Below are positions 18,094-27,468 of a stretch of DNA of 64,000 bases, in pieces. The stretch is from Chelatococcus albus (lineage in GTDB: Bacteria > Pseudomonadota > Alphaproteobacteria > Rhizobiales > Beijerinckiaceae): assembly GCF_030067675.1 (NCBI RefSeq), contig NZ_JASJEV010000001.1, positions 696,309-760,308 of the forward strand, written 5' to 3'. Both the position numbers and the translations under genes were made by a program. The notes under the pieces were generated by a model. It was not told where the DNA came from. It worked only from the letters and a program-made list of their open reading frames with translations, and ran no database searches. The stretch's first letter is position 1. The number at the start of each line of letters is the position of its first letter.

Positions 18094-19263
18094 TCAGCGC
18101 CGTGCGACGCTGAAGACGGGAATGCGCACATTGACCGAGGGCCGATAACCCGCAGGTTCGCCCAGGTCATCGAGCCCGACCACCGGCTCCGCCAACACTG
18201 CGACGGCCGAGGCTGCGATCATGGCGGCGATCCTGTGCCCCGGACAGGCGTGCCGTCCATCGCCCATGGCGAAGCAGCGCGCGTTCCGGCGCCCCATGTC
18301 GAACCGGTCGGGATCGGAATTGACGGAAGGGTCGCGGTTGGCCGCGGCGAGCACCACAAGGACGGCCTCTCCGGCCCCCATGCGCACCCCCGCCACGGTC
18401 GCGTCCGCGGCGAGGAAGCGGCGCGTGTTCTGGACCGGCGGATCGTGGCGCAGGACCTCGCGGACGAAAGCCTTGCCCAGCCCCGGCTCGCGCCGCAGCG
18501 ATGGCCGCAGATCCGGGCGGCGGGCGAGCGCGACGAGCGCGTTGCCGAGAAGCCCTGCCGTCGCGTCATGCGCCTGGAAGAGAAGGCCGAGCGCATTGGC
18601 GGCGACCGCCTCGGTACCGGCCTCGCGCGCAAGGCGGGCGAGGTGCGGCAGCAGCCCGTCGGCCTCGCCTTGCGCCGCAAGCGCACGGCGGAATGCGTCA
18701 ACAAGCGCCGCCGCGGCCGCATGGCCCGCTCCGACATCCCCTGTCGTGGCGCCCGGCGCGCAACAGCGCACGAAGGCGCCGACGCCGGCGATCGTCTCCG
18801 CCGAGCCCGCCTCCGGCAGGCCGAGGAGCTGGCCCACCACCTGGACCGGCAGACGGACGAGCGCGTTGTCGATCCCGGCGCGGGTCAGGCAGCCTCCTGC
18901 CGCGGCGACAAGATGCTTCGCGCAGGCGCGGGCGATCGCCCCGACCTGCGCGGGACGCACGGTTGCCAAGGCCCCCGCCAGCGCCGGTTTCACGGCGGCA
19001 TGGAAGGCGCCGTCGTTCATCCGCACGAGCTGTCCGAAGGCATCCCCCGCCGCCGATCCCGCGAGATGGCGCGGCACCGGCTCGCGCAGCGGCCGCACGC
19101 GACAGGCCTCCGCCGCCAGCACGTCGGCCACCTCCCCCGCCCCCGCGGCGACCCACAGGCCGAGCCCCTCGTCGCGATGCACGGGGCGATGACGCACCAG
19201 CTCGGCATAGTAGGGATAGGGATCGTGATGCGTCACGGCGGCAACGGCGTCGGTCGGATGCAT
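18094..19263 (-). CDS. Cytochrome P450
   Basis: A soluble bacterial P450 of 389 residues. The heme loop FAMGDGRHACPGHRIA places the thiolate ligand at Cys340. The K-helix ExxR is Glu269-Arg272 (REVLRHDPPVQNTRR). The I-helix reads FQAHDATAGLLG: Asp233 is kept, but the next residue, usually the oxygen-activating Thr, is Ala234, with Thr235 after it. This variant occurs in some bacterial P450 groups. The ATG at 19263 fits MHPTDAVAAVTHHDPYPYYAE, a standard N-terminus. A divergent ArsR-type regulator starts 79 nt away and an ABM protein follows. No ferredoxin or reductase is nearby. Substrate unknown. Confidence 0.93.
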   Translation of the reverse strand: MHPTDAVAAVTHHDPYPYYAELVRHRPVHRDEGLGLWVAAGAGEVADVLAAEACRVRPLREPVPRHLAGSAAGDAFGQLVRMNDGAFHAAVKPALAGALATVRPAQVGAIARACAKHLVAAAGGCLTRAGIDNALVRLPVQVVGQLLGLPEAGSAETIAGVGAFVRCCAPGATTGDVGAGHAAAAALVDAFRRALAAQGEADGLLPHLARLAREAGTEAVAANALGLLFQAHDATAGLLGNALVALARRPDLRPSLRREPGLGKAFVREVLRHDPPVQNTRRFLAADATVAGVRMGAGEAVLVVLAAANRDPSVNSDPDRFDMGRRNARCFAMGDGRHACPGHRIAAMIAASAVAVLAEPVVGLDDLGEPAGYRPSVNVRIPVFSVARR

Positions 19264-19320
19264 GGCAAGCCGGCGTCCTCGTCTGAGATCGACGCGAAGG
19301 TAGCCCCTTGCCCGACGATG

Positions 19321-19344
19321 ATGCTTCGGCGACGATCGAAGCAT
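19321..19344. promoter_or_regulatory. Palindrome in the P450/ArsR divergent promoter
   Basis: ATGCTTCG and CGAAGCAT form a perfect 8-bp inverted repeat with an 8-base spacer. The right arm runs into the ATG of the ArsR-type gene. Size, symmetry and position suit a dimeric winged-helix repressor acting on its own gene and on the divergent P450 gene. Function is inferred. Confidence 0.6.
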
Positions 19345-20026
19345 GAAGGAAGGACCGAGCATCGCCCCGATTGCCGCCCTGATCGGCGACCCCGCCCGCG
19401 CCAACATGCTCACCGCTCTGATGGCCGGGCGGGCGCTGACGGCGAGCGAACTCGCCGCCGAGGCCGGCGTCACCCTGCAGACGGCGAGCGGGCACCTCGC
19501 CAGGCTCGAGTCGGCACGCCTGCTGGTCGTGGAAAAGCAGGGCCGCCATCGCTATTTTCGCCTGTCCGAACCGGATGTCGCGCAGGTCCTAGAGAATCTG
19601 ATGGGCATCGCAGCCCGCGCGGGCCTCGCGCGCGTGCGCACCGGTCCGAGGGATCATGCCCTGCGCAAGGCCCGCGTCTGCTACGACCATCTCGCCGGCG
19701 AGCGCGGGGTCGCCCTGCTGCGCGGCCTGGACGAGCGGAGGCTCATCGCGGATGAGGGTACGCTCGCCCTGACGGAGGCCGGCCGGCGCTTCTTCTGCGA
19801 CTTCGGCATTGACCTCGAGCGGCTCGAGCGGAGCCGCCGCCCCCTGTGCCGCGCCTGCCTCGACTGGAGCGAGCGGCGCCATCATCTCGGCGGCGCCCTC
19901 GGGGCGGCGATTCTCGCACGCCTGTGCGACCTCGGCTGGGCGCGGCGGGGCGCGGACCGCGTGGTGACTTTCAGCCCCCGGGGCGAGCACGAATTCGCGC
20001 GCGTCCTCGCGGCGCCGCTATCCTGA
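19343..20026 (+). CDS. ArsR-family winged-helix transcriptional regulator
   Basis: A 227-residue regulator. The N-terminal 95 residues are an ArsR-type winged helix: IAALIGDPARANMLTALMAGRALTASELAAEAG, then the recognition helix TLQTASGHLARLESARLL and the wing VEKQGRHRYFRLS. The C-terminal half is longer than in metal sensors and contains LCRACLDWSERRHHLGGALGAAIL. Cys pairs are present, but the classic ArsR alpha3 metal-box is absent, so an organic inducer is as likely as a metal. It is divergent from the P450-ABM pair and its start codon lies in a palindrome, so it probably controls that pair and itself. Confidence 0.88.
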   Translation: MKEGPSIAPIAALIGDPARANMLTALMAGRALTASELAAEAGVTLQTASGHLARLESARLLVVEKQGRHRYFRLSEPDVAQVLENLMGIAARAGLARVRTGPRDHALRKARVCYDHLAGERGVALLRGLDERRLIADEGTLALTEAGRRFFCDFGIDLERLERSRRPLCRACLDWSERRHHLGGALGAAILARLCDLGWARRGADRVVTFSPRGEHEFARVLAAPLS

Positions 20027-20186
20027 AGGCGAGGGCCCGGGCGGGACCGCGCCTCGGCCGGCGCGGCGAAGGGCGCGAAGGGGGCTATGCTGCGCCGCCC
20101 GCCCCTGCTATGTGGGCCGCCCTTTGCATTCCCCCCGTCTCGATCGCGCTCATCGCTCGCGATGAGCGGCAACCATTCGTCGCATC

Positions 20187-21434
20187 ATGTTCTGCGGATT
20201 GGATTTCGGCACCTCCAACACGACGCTCGGCATCGCCACCGGCGACGGGCTCGCGCTCGCACGGCTCGAAGGACCGGAGACGACCCTGCCGAGCGCCGTC
20301 TTCTTCGCTGCGGGCTCGCACGAGGTGCTCACGGGCCGCGCGGCCATGGCCGCCTATCTCGACGGCGTCGACGGGCGCCTCCTGCGCTCGCTCAAATCGG
20401 TCCTGGGCACGGCACTCATCGACGAGAGCACGCAGGTTGGGCGGCGGCGCATCTCCTTCCGGGATGTAATCGCGACCTTCCTGCACGAAGCCAAGCGCCG
20501 TGCCGAAGCCGAGAGCGGGCGGGAGCTCACGGCCGTCGTGATGGGCCGGCCCGTGCATTTCGTCACCGACGACGAGGAGGCGAACCGCCGCGCCGAGGAC
20601 GCGCTCGCGGCTGTCGCGCGATCCGTCGGCTTCCGCGACGTGCTCTTCCAGTTCGAGCCCGTCGCGGCGGCCCTCGAATACGAACGCGGCCTCGCGCGGG
20701 AGGAGATTGCCATCGTCGCCGACATCGGTGGCGGCACGTCGGATTTCTCCGTCATCCGTCTCGGCCCGGAGCATGCGCAACGTCACGACCGCCAGGCGGA
20801 CGTGCTGGCCAACGAAGGCGCGCGCGTCGGCGGCACGGACTTCGATCGGGACTTGAGCCTGCTCGCGGTCATGCCGCTGCTCGGCTACCGCAGCGCCATG
20901 CAGAAGAAGGGGCTCGACGTCCCCTCCTGGTACTACTTAGAGCTCGCCACCTGGTCGCGCGTCAATTTCCTCTACGCCTCCAAGGTCCTGCGCGAGCTGC
21001 AGGAGGTGCGGCGGCAGGCCGCGCGTCCCGACCTCATCGAACGCCTTGCGCGCGTCATCGAGACGAGGCAGGGACACACGCTGCTCATGACGGTCGAGCA
21101 GGCCAAGATCGCCCTGACCGAGGACATGTCCACGCGCCTTGCGCTCGGCGCCATCGAGGACGGCCTCGCCGCCGCGGTCGAACGCCGGGAGTTCGCGGAG
21201 GCGACAGACAGGCTCGCCGCCACGATCGCCGAGCGGATACGCCGCTGCCTCTCGCAGGCGGGCCTCGCGGCCGCGGACATCGACGTCGTGTTCCTGACCG
21301 GCGGCTCCACCTGCCTGCCGCACGTGCGCGGCCGGATCCTCGCCGAACTGCCCGCAGCGCGCGTCGTCGACGGCGACCGCTTCGGCGCCGTCGGCCTCGG
21401 CCTCACGGTGGAGGCCGCGCGGCGCTTCGCCTGA
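20187..21434 (+). CDS. Hsp70-family protein, YegD-like
   Basis: A 415-residue actin-fold ATPase related to YegD. It keeps the nucleotide-binding blocks: CGLDFGTSNTTLGIA (phosphate 1), FEPVAAALEYERG, IVADIGGGTSDFSVIRLG (phosphate 2) and VVFLTGGSTCLPHVR (adenosine). It lacks the separate beta substrate-binding domain and the EEVD tail of DnaK, ending soon after the nucleotide fold. There is no J-protein or GrpE gene nearby. YegD proteins have no settled client. The ATG at 20187 begins directly with the phosphate-1 strand, which fixes the start. Confidence 0.9.
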   Translation: MFCGLDFGTSNTTLGIATGDGLALARLEGPETTLPSAVFFAAGSHEVLTGRAAMAAYLDGVDGRLLRSLKSVLGTALIDESTQVGRRRISFRDVIATFLHEAKRRAEAESGRELTAVVMGRPVHFVTDDEEANRRAEDALAAVARSVGFRDVLFQFEPVAAALEYERGLAREEIAIVADIGGGTSDFSVIRLGPEHAQRHDRQADVLANEGARVGGTDFDRDLSLLAVMPLLGYRSAMQKKGLDVPSWYYLELATWSRVNFLYASKVLRELQEVRRQAARPDLIERLARVIETRQGHTLLMTVEQAKIALTEDMSTRLALGAIEDGLAAAVERREFAEATDRLAATIAERIRRCLSQAGLAAADIDVVFLTGGSTCLPHVRGRILAELPAARVVDGDRFGAVGLGLTVEAARRFA

Positions 21435-21555
21435 GCGGTGGCCGCGGAGCTTGCATCGGCGCAAGCGGCCCTTTCCGCCATAGGCGACGGCAACCGCACG
21501 GCCCATCTCCGGCGCAACGGGCATCGCCGCCGCGATGCCGCAGGGAGTTCGAGCC

Positions 21556-22497
21556 ATGACCACCGCGCCAGCCACCGCCGGCGTCCACCACGTGACGGCG
21601 ATCGCGAGCGACGCCCGCCGCAACCTCGCCTTCTACACGCAGACCCTTGGCCTGCGCTTCATCAGGAGGACGGTCAATTTCGACGATCCGACGACCTACC
21701 ACTTCTACTTCGGCGACGAGGTCGGCACGCCCGGCACCATCCTGACCTTCTTTCCCTGGGCCCATGTGGCGCCCGGGCGAGCGGGCGTCGGGCAGACGAT
21801 GGAGACTTCCTTCCGCGTCCCGGAGGGCTCCGTCGGCTTCTGGGCCGAGCGTTTCGTCGCGCGCGGTGTCGTGCACGATGCCCCGGAAAGGCGCTTTGGC
21901 CGCACCGTGCTGCCCTTCCGGGATCCTGACGGCATGAGGCTCGCTCTCGTCGCCACGCCGGCTGCCGAGGCGGAACCGGCCTGGACGACGCCCGAGATCG
22001 CGGCGGAGGCCGCCATTCGCGGTTTCGCCGGCGTGACCCTGCTCGTCGGCGACGCCGGCCCCACCGGCGCGGTTCTCTCCGATGTGCTCGGCTTTGTCGA
22101 GATCGGGAAGGAGGGCACGCTCGTGCGCCACGCCACCGGAGCGCAGCACGGCGGGATCGTCGACCTGCGCATCGCCCCGGGCTTTCTCCCGGCGACCATG
22201 GGGGCCGGCTCCGTGCACCATGTCGCCTTCCGCGCAGCCGATGACGCGGCCCAGGCCGCCATGGCGCGCAGGCTCGCCAGGGAGCATGGCCTGCCGGTCA
22301 CCGAGCAGAAGGACCGGACCTATTTCCGCTCCGTCTACTTCCGCGAGCCGGCCGGCGTGATCTTCGAGATCGCGACCGACGGACCCGGCTTCACTGTGGA
22401 CGAGAGCCGCGACGCGCTCGGCACAGCGCTGCGGCTGCCGGCGCAGTACGAGCCGCATCGCGCGGCGATCGAAAGCGCCCTGCCCTCGCTTGCCTGA
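21556..22497 (+). CDS. VOC-family ring-cleaving dioxygenase (MhqO-like)
   Basis: A 313-residue protein with two glyoxalase/VOC modules. The first starts GVHHVTAIASDARRNLAFYTQTLGLRF with PGTILTFFPW; the second has GSVHHVAFRAADD and YFREPAGVIFEIATDGPGF. Likely metal ligands are a His of the HHV motif in each module and Glu in FEIATD. The pattern fits the MhqO/LinE-like ring-cleaving dioxygenases implicated in quinone and catechol stress. The next gene encodes a small esterase resembling MhqD, the known partner type. The ATG at 21556 has GGGAG upstream; an in-frame ATG 7 codons earlier is less likely. Confidence 0.87.
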   Translation: MTTAPATAGVHHVTAIASDARRNLAFYTQTLGLRFIRRTVNFDDPTTYHFYFGDEVGTPGTILTFFPWAHVAPGRAGVGQTMETSFRVPEGSVGFWAERFVARGVVHDAPERRFGRTVLPFRDPDGMRLALVATPAAEAEPAWTTPEIAAEAAIRGFAGVTLLVGDAGPTGAVLSDVLGFVEIGKEGTLVRHATGAQHGGIVDLRIAPGFLPATMGAGSVHHVAFRAADDAAQAAMARRLAREHGLPVTEQKDRTYFRSVYFREPAGVIFEIATDGPGFTVDESRDALGTALRLPAQYEPHRAAIESALPSLA

Positions 22498-22535
22498 CGC
22501 CCCCCGAGGTTCGGGATCGGGACCCGGAGACGGTC

Positions 22536-23168
22536 ATGACCGATGTGAGCACGAAACCCCATTCCTTCATCCACCGCTTCGTCCCGGCGCGAACACCCGA
22601 TCGCCCGCCGCTTCTCCTGTTGCACGGCACGGGCGGGGACGAGAACGACCTCCTGCCCCTCGGCGAGGCTGTCAGCGCCGGCGCCGCCCTGCTCTCGCCG
22701 CGCGGCAAGGTGCTCGAGAACGGCATGCCGCGCTTCTTCCGCCGCCTCGCCGAGGGTGTCTTCGACGAGGCCGACGTGAAGGCCCGGGCTGAAGAACTCG
22801 CCGATTTCGTCGAGGAGGCCCGCGCCCGCTACGGCCTCGGCCGACCGGTCGCGCTCGGCTTCTCGAACGGCGCCAACATCGCCGCCGCGATGCTTCTCGT
22901 CCGCCCGGAGGTGCTCGCCGGCGCCATCCTGCTACGCGCCACGGTGCCCCTTGTGGCGGCAGCCGTGCCCGCGCTGAAGGACAAGCCGATCCTGCTCGTC
23001 TCCGGCGCGGCGGACCCCCTCGTGCCCGCGGCCAATGCAGCGAAGCTCGCCGCGCTCTTCACGACGGCCGGCGCCGCCCTGCGGCACGAAACCCTGCCCG
23101 TCGGCCACGGCCTGTCGCAGGCCGATCTCTCCCTGGCCGGAGCCTGGCTCGCCGGTCTCGGCCGCTGA
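22536..23168 (+). CDS. Alpha/beta hydrolase (MhqD-like carboxylesterase)
   Basis: A compact 210-residue serine hydrolase of the phospholipase/carboxylesterase type. The oxyanion region is LLLLHGTGGDENDLLPLG; the nucleophile elbow GFSNGAN holds Ser110. Asp160 in SGAADPLVP and His191 in VGHGLS complete the triad. The sequence SPRGKVLENGMPRFFRR after the oxyanion loop is typical of the MhqD group. It lies 38 nt after the VOC dioxygenase and is likely co-transcribed, as mhqO/mhqD-type genes often are. Substrate unproven. Confidence 0.9.
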   Translation: MTDVSTKPHSFIHRFVPARTPDRPPLLLLHGTGGDENDLLPLGEAVSAGAALLSPRGKVLENGMPRFFRRLAEGVFDEADVKARAEELADFVEEARARYGLGRPVALGFSNGANIAAAMLLVRPEVLAGAILLRATVPLVAAAVPALKDKPILLVSGAADPLVPAANAAKLAALFTTAGAALRHETLPVGHGLSQADLSLAGAWLAGLGR

Positions 23169-23259
23169 GGAGCCATGCACGCGGCATGCTTGCCAAGCCC
23201 GCGGGGAATCTCCCACGTTTCGAGAAATCCCAGAAGCGATTCCCGAGGTCCCAGCCGCA

Positions 23260-24456
23260 ATGACCGCGCAGACGACGGTGCGAAGCGATGCCGCCTTCGA
23301 AAAGGCTTTGGCTCTCTTGGAGCATATGCCGCTCGTCGACGGCCACAACGACCTGCCCTGGGTCATTCGCACCGACGCCGGCGCCCGCGGCGACGTGCGT
23401 GCCTACGATCTCACCCGCCTGCACGAGGAGGCCGACACCGACATTCCGCGGCTGCGCGAGGGCGGCCTCAGCGCCCAGTTCTGGGCGGCCTTCATCCCCA
23501 CCGACACGCCGCGGCCGGGCCGTGCAACGCTGGAGCAGATCGACGTTATCCTGCGCCTCAACGAGGCGCATCCGGACGTCTTCATGCCGGCGACCAAGGC
23601 GAGCGATATCGCCAAGGCCAAGCGCATCGGCAAGATCGCCTCCTTCATCGCGGTGGAGGGCGGCGTGGGGCTCGAGAACAGCCTCGCGCCGCTGCGCGTC
23701 TGGCACGCCGCAGGCGCGCGGCTGATGACGCTCTGCCACAACGAGACGCTGGACTGGATCGATTCCGCCACGGACGCGCCCCGCCACGGCGGCCTCACCG
23801 CCTTCGGCCGCGCCGTGGTGCGCGAGCTCAATCGCCTCGGCATGATCGTCGACTGCGCCCACGTCTCGCACGCGGTCATGCATCAGGTGCTCGACCTGTC
23901 GACCGCTCCGGTGGTCTTCTCCCACTCGAATGCCTTCGCGCTGTGCGACCACCCGCGCAACGTGCCGGACGACGTGCTGGCGCGGCTCGCCGCCAACGGC
24001 GGCCTCGTCATGGCGACCTTCGTGCCGGATTTCATCAACCAGGCAACCCGGGACTGGATGCGCCCGCTGAAGGACGCCTGGGGCAAGACACCACCCGACC
24101 TCGACCAGGCCGCGGCCCTGGCGGCCGAGGAGCAGCGCTCGGGTCCCTGCCCCCGCGCGACCCTCGTGCAACTCGCCGATCACATCGAATATCTCGCCGA
24201 CAGGGCCGGCATCGCCCATGTCGGCATCGGCTCCGACTTCTTCGGCGGCCCGACGCCCGACGGGCTCGAGCATGTCGGGCGCTTCCCCCATCTCATCGCC
24301 GAACTGATCCGTCGCGGCTGGTCGGATGCTGCCATCGTCGGCCTCGCCGGCCAGAATTTCGTCCGCGTCTTCCGCGCCGTGGAGCGGGAGGGGCAGCGGC
24401 TGCGGCGTGTCGTCCAGCCCGCTCTCGGCACCGCCGAGGAACTCGACGAGCGCTGA
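23260..24456 (+). CDS. Membrane dipeptidase family (peptidase M19)
   Basis: A zinc-dependent dipeptidase of the renal dipeptidase family, 398 residues. Predicted dinuclear metal ligands are His29 and Asp31 (DGHNDLPW), Glu133 (VEGGVG), His201 (CAHVSH) and His222 (VFSHSN), with a late Asp in GIGSDFFGG. No signal peptide is seen, so it is probably cytoplasmic, unlike the mammalian GPI-linked enzyme. Bacterial M19 enzymes act on L,D- or D-containing dipeptides. The ATG at 23260 gives the family N-terminus. It lies 91 nt after the MhqD-like gene and may be transcribed with it. Confidence 0.9.
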   Translation: MTAQTTVRSDAAFEKALALLEHMPLVDGHNDLPWVIRTDAGARGDVRAYDLTRLHEEADTDIPRLREGGLSAQFWAAFIPTDTPRPGRATLEQIDVILRLNEAHPDVFMPATKASDIAKAKRIGKIASFIAVEGGVGLENSLAPLRVWHAAGARLMTLCHNETLDWIDSATDAPRHGGLTAFGRAVVRELNRLGMIVDCAHVSHAVMHQVLDLSTAPVVFSHSNAFALCDHPRNVPDDVLARLAANGGLVMATFVPDFINQATRDWMRPLKDAWGKTPPDLDQAAALAAEEQRSGPCPRATLVQLADHIEYLADRAGIAHVGIGSDFFGGPTPDGLEHVGRFPHLIAELIRRGWSDAAIVGLAGQNFVRVFRAVEREGQRLRRVVQPALGTAEELDER

Positions 24457-24508
24457 CGCCGACCAGGGCGCCCGCATCCCTCGGTGCGGGCGGCCGATGG
24501 GCGTAGGC

Positions 24509-25615
24509 CTATTGGAAGGCGAGCGCGGGGATCGTGGCGAGCGGCGTCAGCGGCGCGCTCCTGATCGTCTTCGCATCAAGGTCGAAGCTCATCAGATCGA
24601 CGCTGCGCAGCACCTGATTGTCGTAGGTCTTGATGTAGTAGCGCCGGGCCTTGAGATCGGCGATCGCGGAAAACTGCGTATATTCGAGCCCCCCTCCCTC
24701 CTTCGGCGTGCCGCGGATGAAGCCCACGGGAATGTCGAAATTGTTGAGGATGTGCTCGGCGAGCCTCACCGTCTCGGCCCCCGTCGGCAGGGTCTTGGCC
24801 GATATCACGTAGCCGATCGCCCGCAGGAAGCGCGATGGCGGCGTCGGGTCACCGGGAATGCCGAGAAGCCCGGACCCCTGGCCGAACGGTTCGAGCTTCA
24901 AGCCCTCGATGCTCACCGGGTCGGCATTGACCGGCGAGATCTTGATGTAGTTGCGCAGATTGGTCATGTGCCAATCGAACGTCGGCGAATTGGTGAGGAC
25001 CCCGAGGGGATTGTCGTAGACCCTCAGCTTGCCGTCGATCGGCTCGATGACGATCGAGGCGCCGCTCGCGTCATGCAGCGCGAAATGGAAGGGTGGAGCG
25101 ATGCCGCCGAGCTCGGCCACCGGCGCGTCGATGACCTCGACACCGGCGAGCGCCGCCTTCACCTCGGCGACCGTCGCGAAACTGGTGAGCACCCAGGTCA
25201 GGAACTCGGCCCCGGCGATCGACCTGGCCGGGTCGGCCTTGGCCGGGTCCGCATAGCCTGCGAAACCGGGGAAGTAGAGGTTGCCGCCGGCCAGTCCCTT
25301 CTCGTTCATGCCGTCGGCGACCCCGGGCTTGCCGAAGGCACTCATCCCCACGACCGCATATTTGCTGGACCATTTCAGGCCGGGGCCGCCCGCCGGGCCG
25401 GTCGCCACATAGGGCTGCCCGCGCGGAATGATGATGACCGAGGATTTCAGGTCGATGCCGTATTCCATCGTGCGGCCGTAGACGGGCGAACCGTCTGCCG
25501 CCTTCAGAAGGAAGCTGGTGCAGGCCTCGGCGGAAGGCGCGAAGGCGACAGCACCGGCAAGCGCCATCGCCGCCACGCGCCGAAGGGTCGAGGATCTGAG
25601 CTTGAAGAAAGACAT
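24509..25615 (-). CDS. Linear amide C-N hydrolase (penicillin V acylase / choloylglycine hydrolase family)
   Basis: A 368-residue Ntn hydrolase. A signal peptide (basic start, core VAAMALAGAVAFA, end SAEA) precedes Cys32, which would become the N-terminal nucleophile after export: CTSFLLKAADGSPVYGRTMEYG. The Asn/Arg-rich family blocks GMNEKGLAGGNLYFPG and VLTNSPTFDWHMTNLRNY are intact. Gram-negative members cleave penicillin V and acyl-homoserine lactones in the periplasm; substrate here is unknown. The ATG at 25615 is set by the signal peptide. It is convergent with the dipeptidase and 157 nt downstream of pccB on the same strand. Confidence 0.9.
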   Translation of the reverse strand: MSFFKLRSSTLRRVAAMALAGAVAFAPSAEACTSFLLKAADGSPVYGRTMEYGIDLKSSVIIIPRGQPYVATGPAGGPGLKWSSKYAVVGMSAFGKPGVADGMNEKGLAGGNLYFPGFAGYADPAKADPARSIAGAEFLTWVLTSFATVAEVKAALAGVEVIDAPVAELGGIAPPFHFALHDASGASIVIEPIDGKLRVYDNPLGVLTNSPTFDWHMTNLRNYIKISPVNADPVSIEGLKLEPFGQGSGLLGIPGDPTPPSRFLRAIGYVISAKTLPTGAETVRLAEHILNNFDIPVGFIRGTPKEGGGLEYTQFSAIADLKARRYYIKTYDNQVLRSVDLMSFDLDAKTIRSAPLTPLATIPALAFQ

Positions 25616-25772
25616 GGGTGCCCCGCAATGCGATCGATCGAACGAGTGAAGGTCGGCCGATCTAGCCCGGGAGACACTTAACGAGGCCTGTTCGCCGGCC
25701 ACCCGAAGGACAACGCCTGCGAACACGGAAAACCGAACCTTACCGCGAGGGGGCGGAAGCCGGCGCGCCACC

Positions 25773-27308
<1,536 letters not shown>

Positions 27309-27468
27309 GCTCCCGCCCTGCCGGTCGTTTCCTTGAACCCCGTGGGCTCATTAGCACGCCAGCCCTGGAGCAGGAACCGCGACGGAAGGGGGAGACGCGC
27401 ACGCGCCGAACGGCAACATGCGCGGGCGCCCCACCCCCGATCTGGCGGGGGGGATCGCCGGGCGAGGC

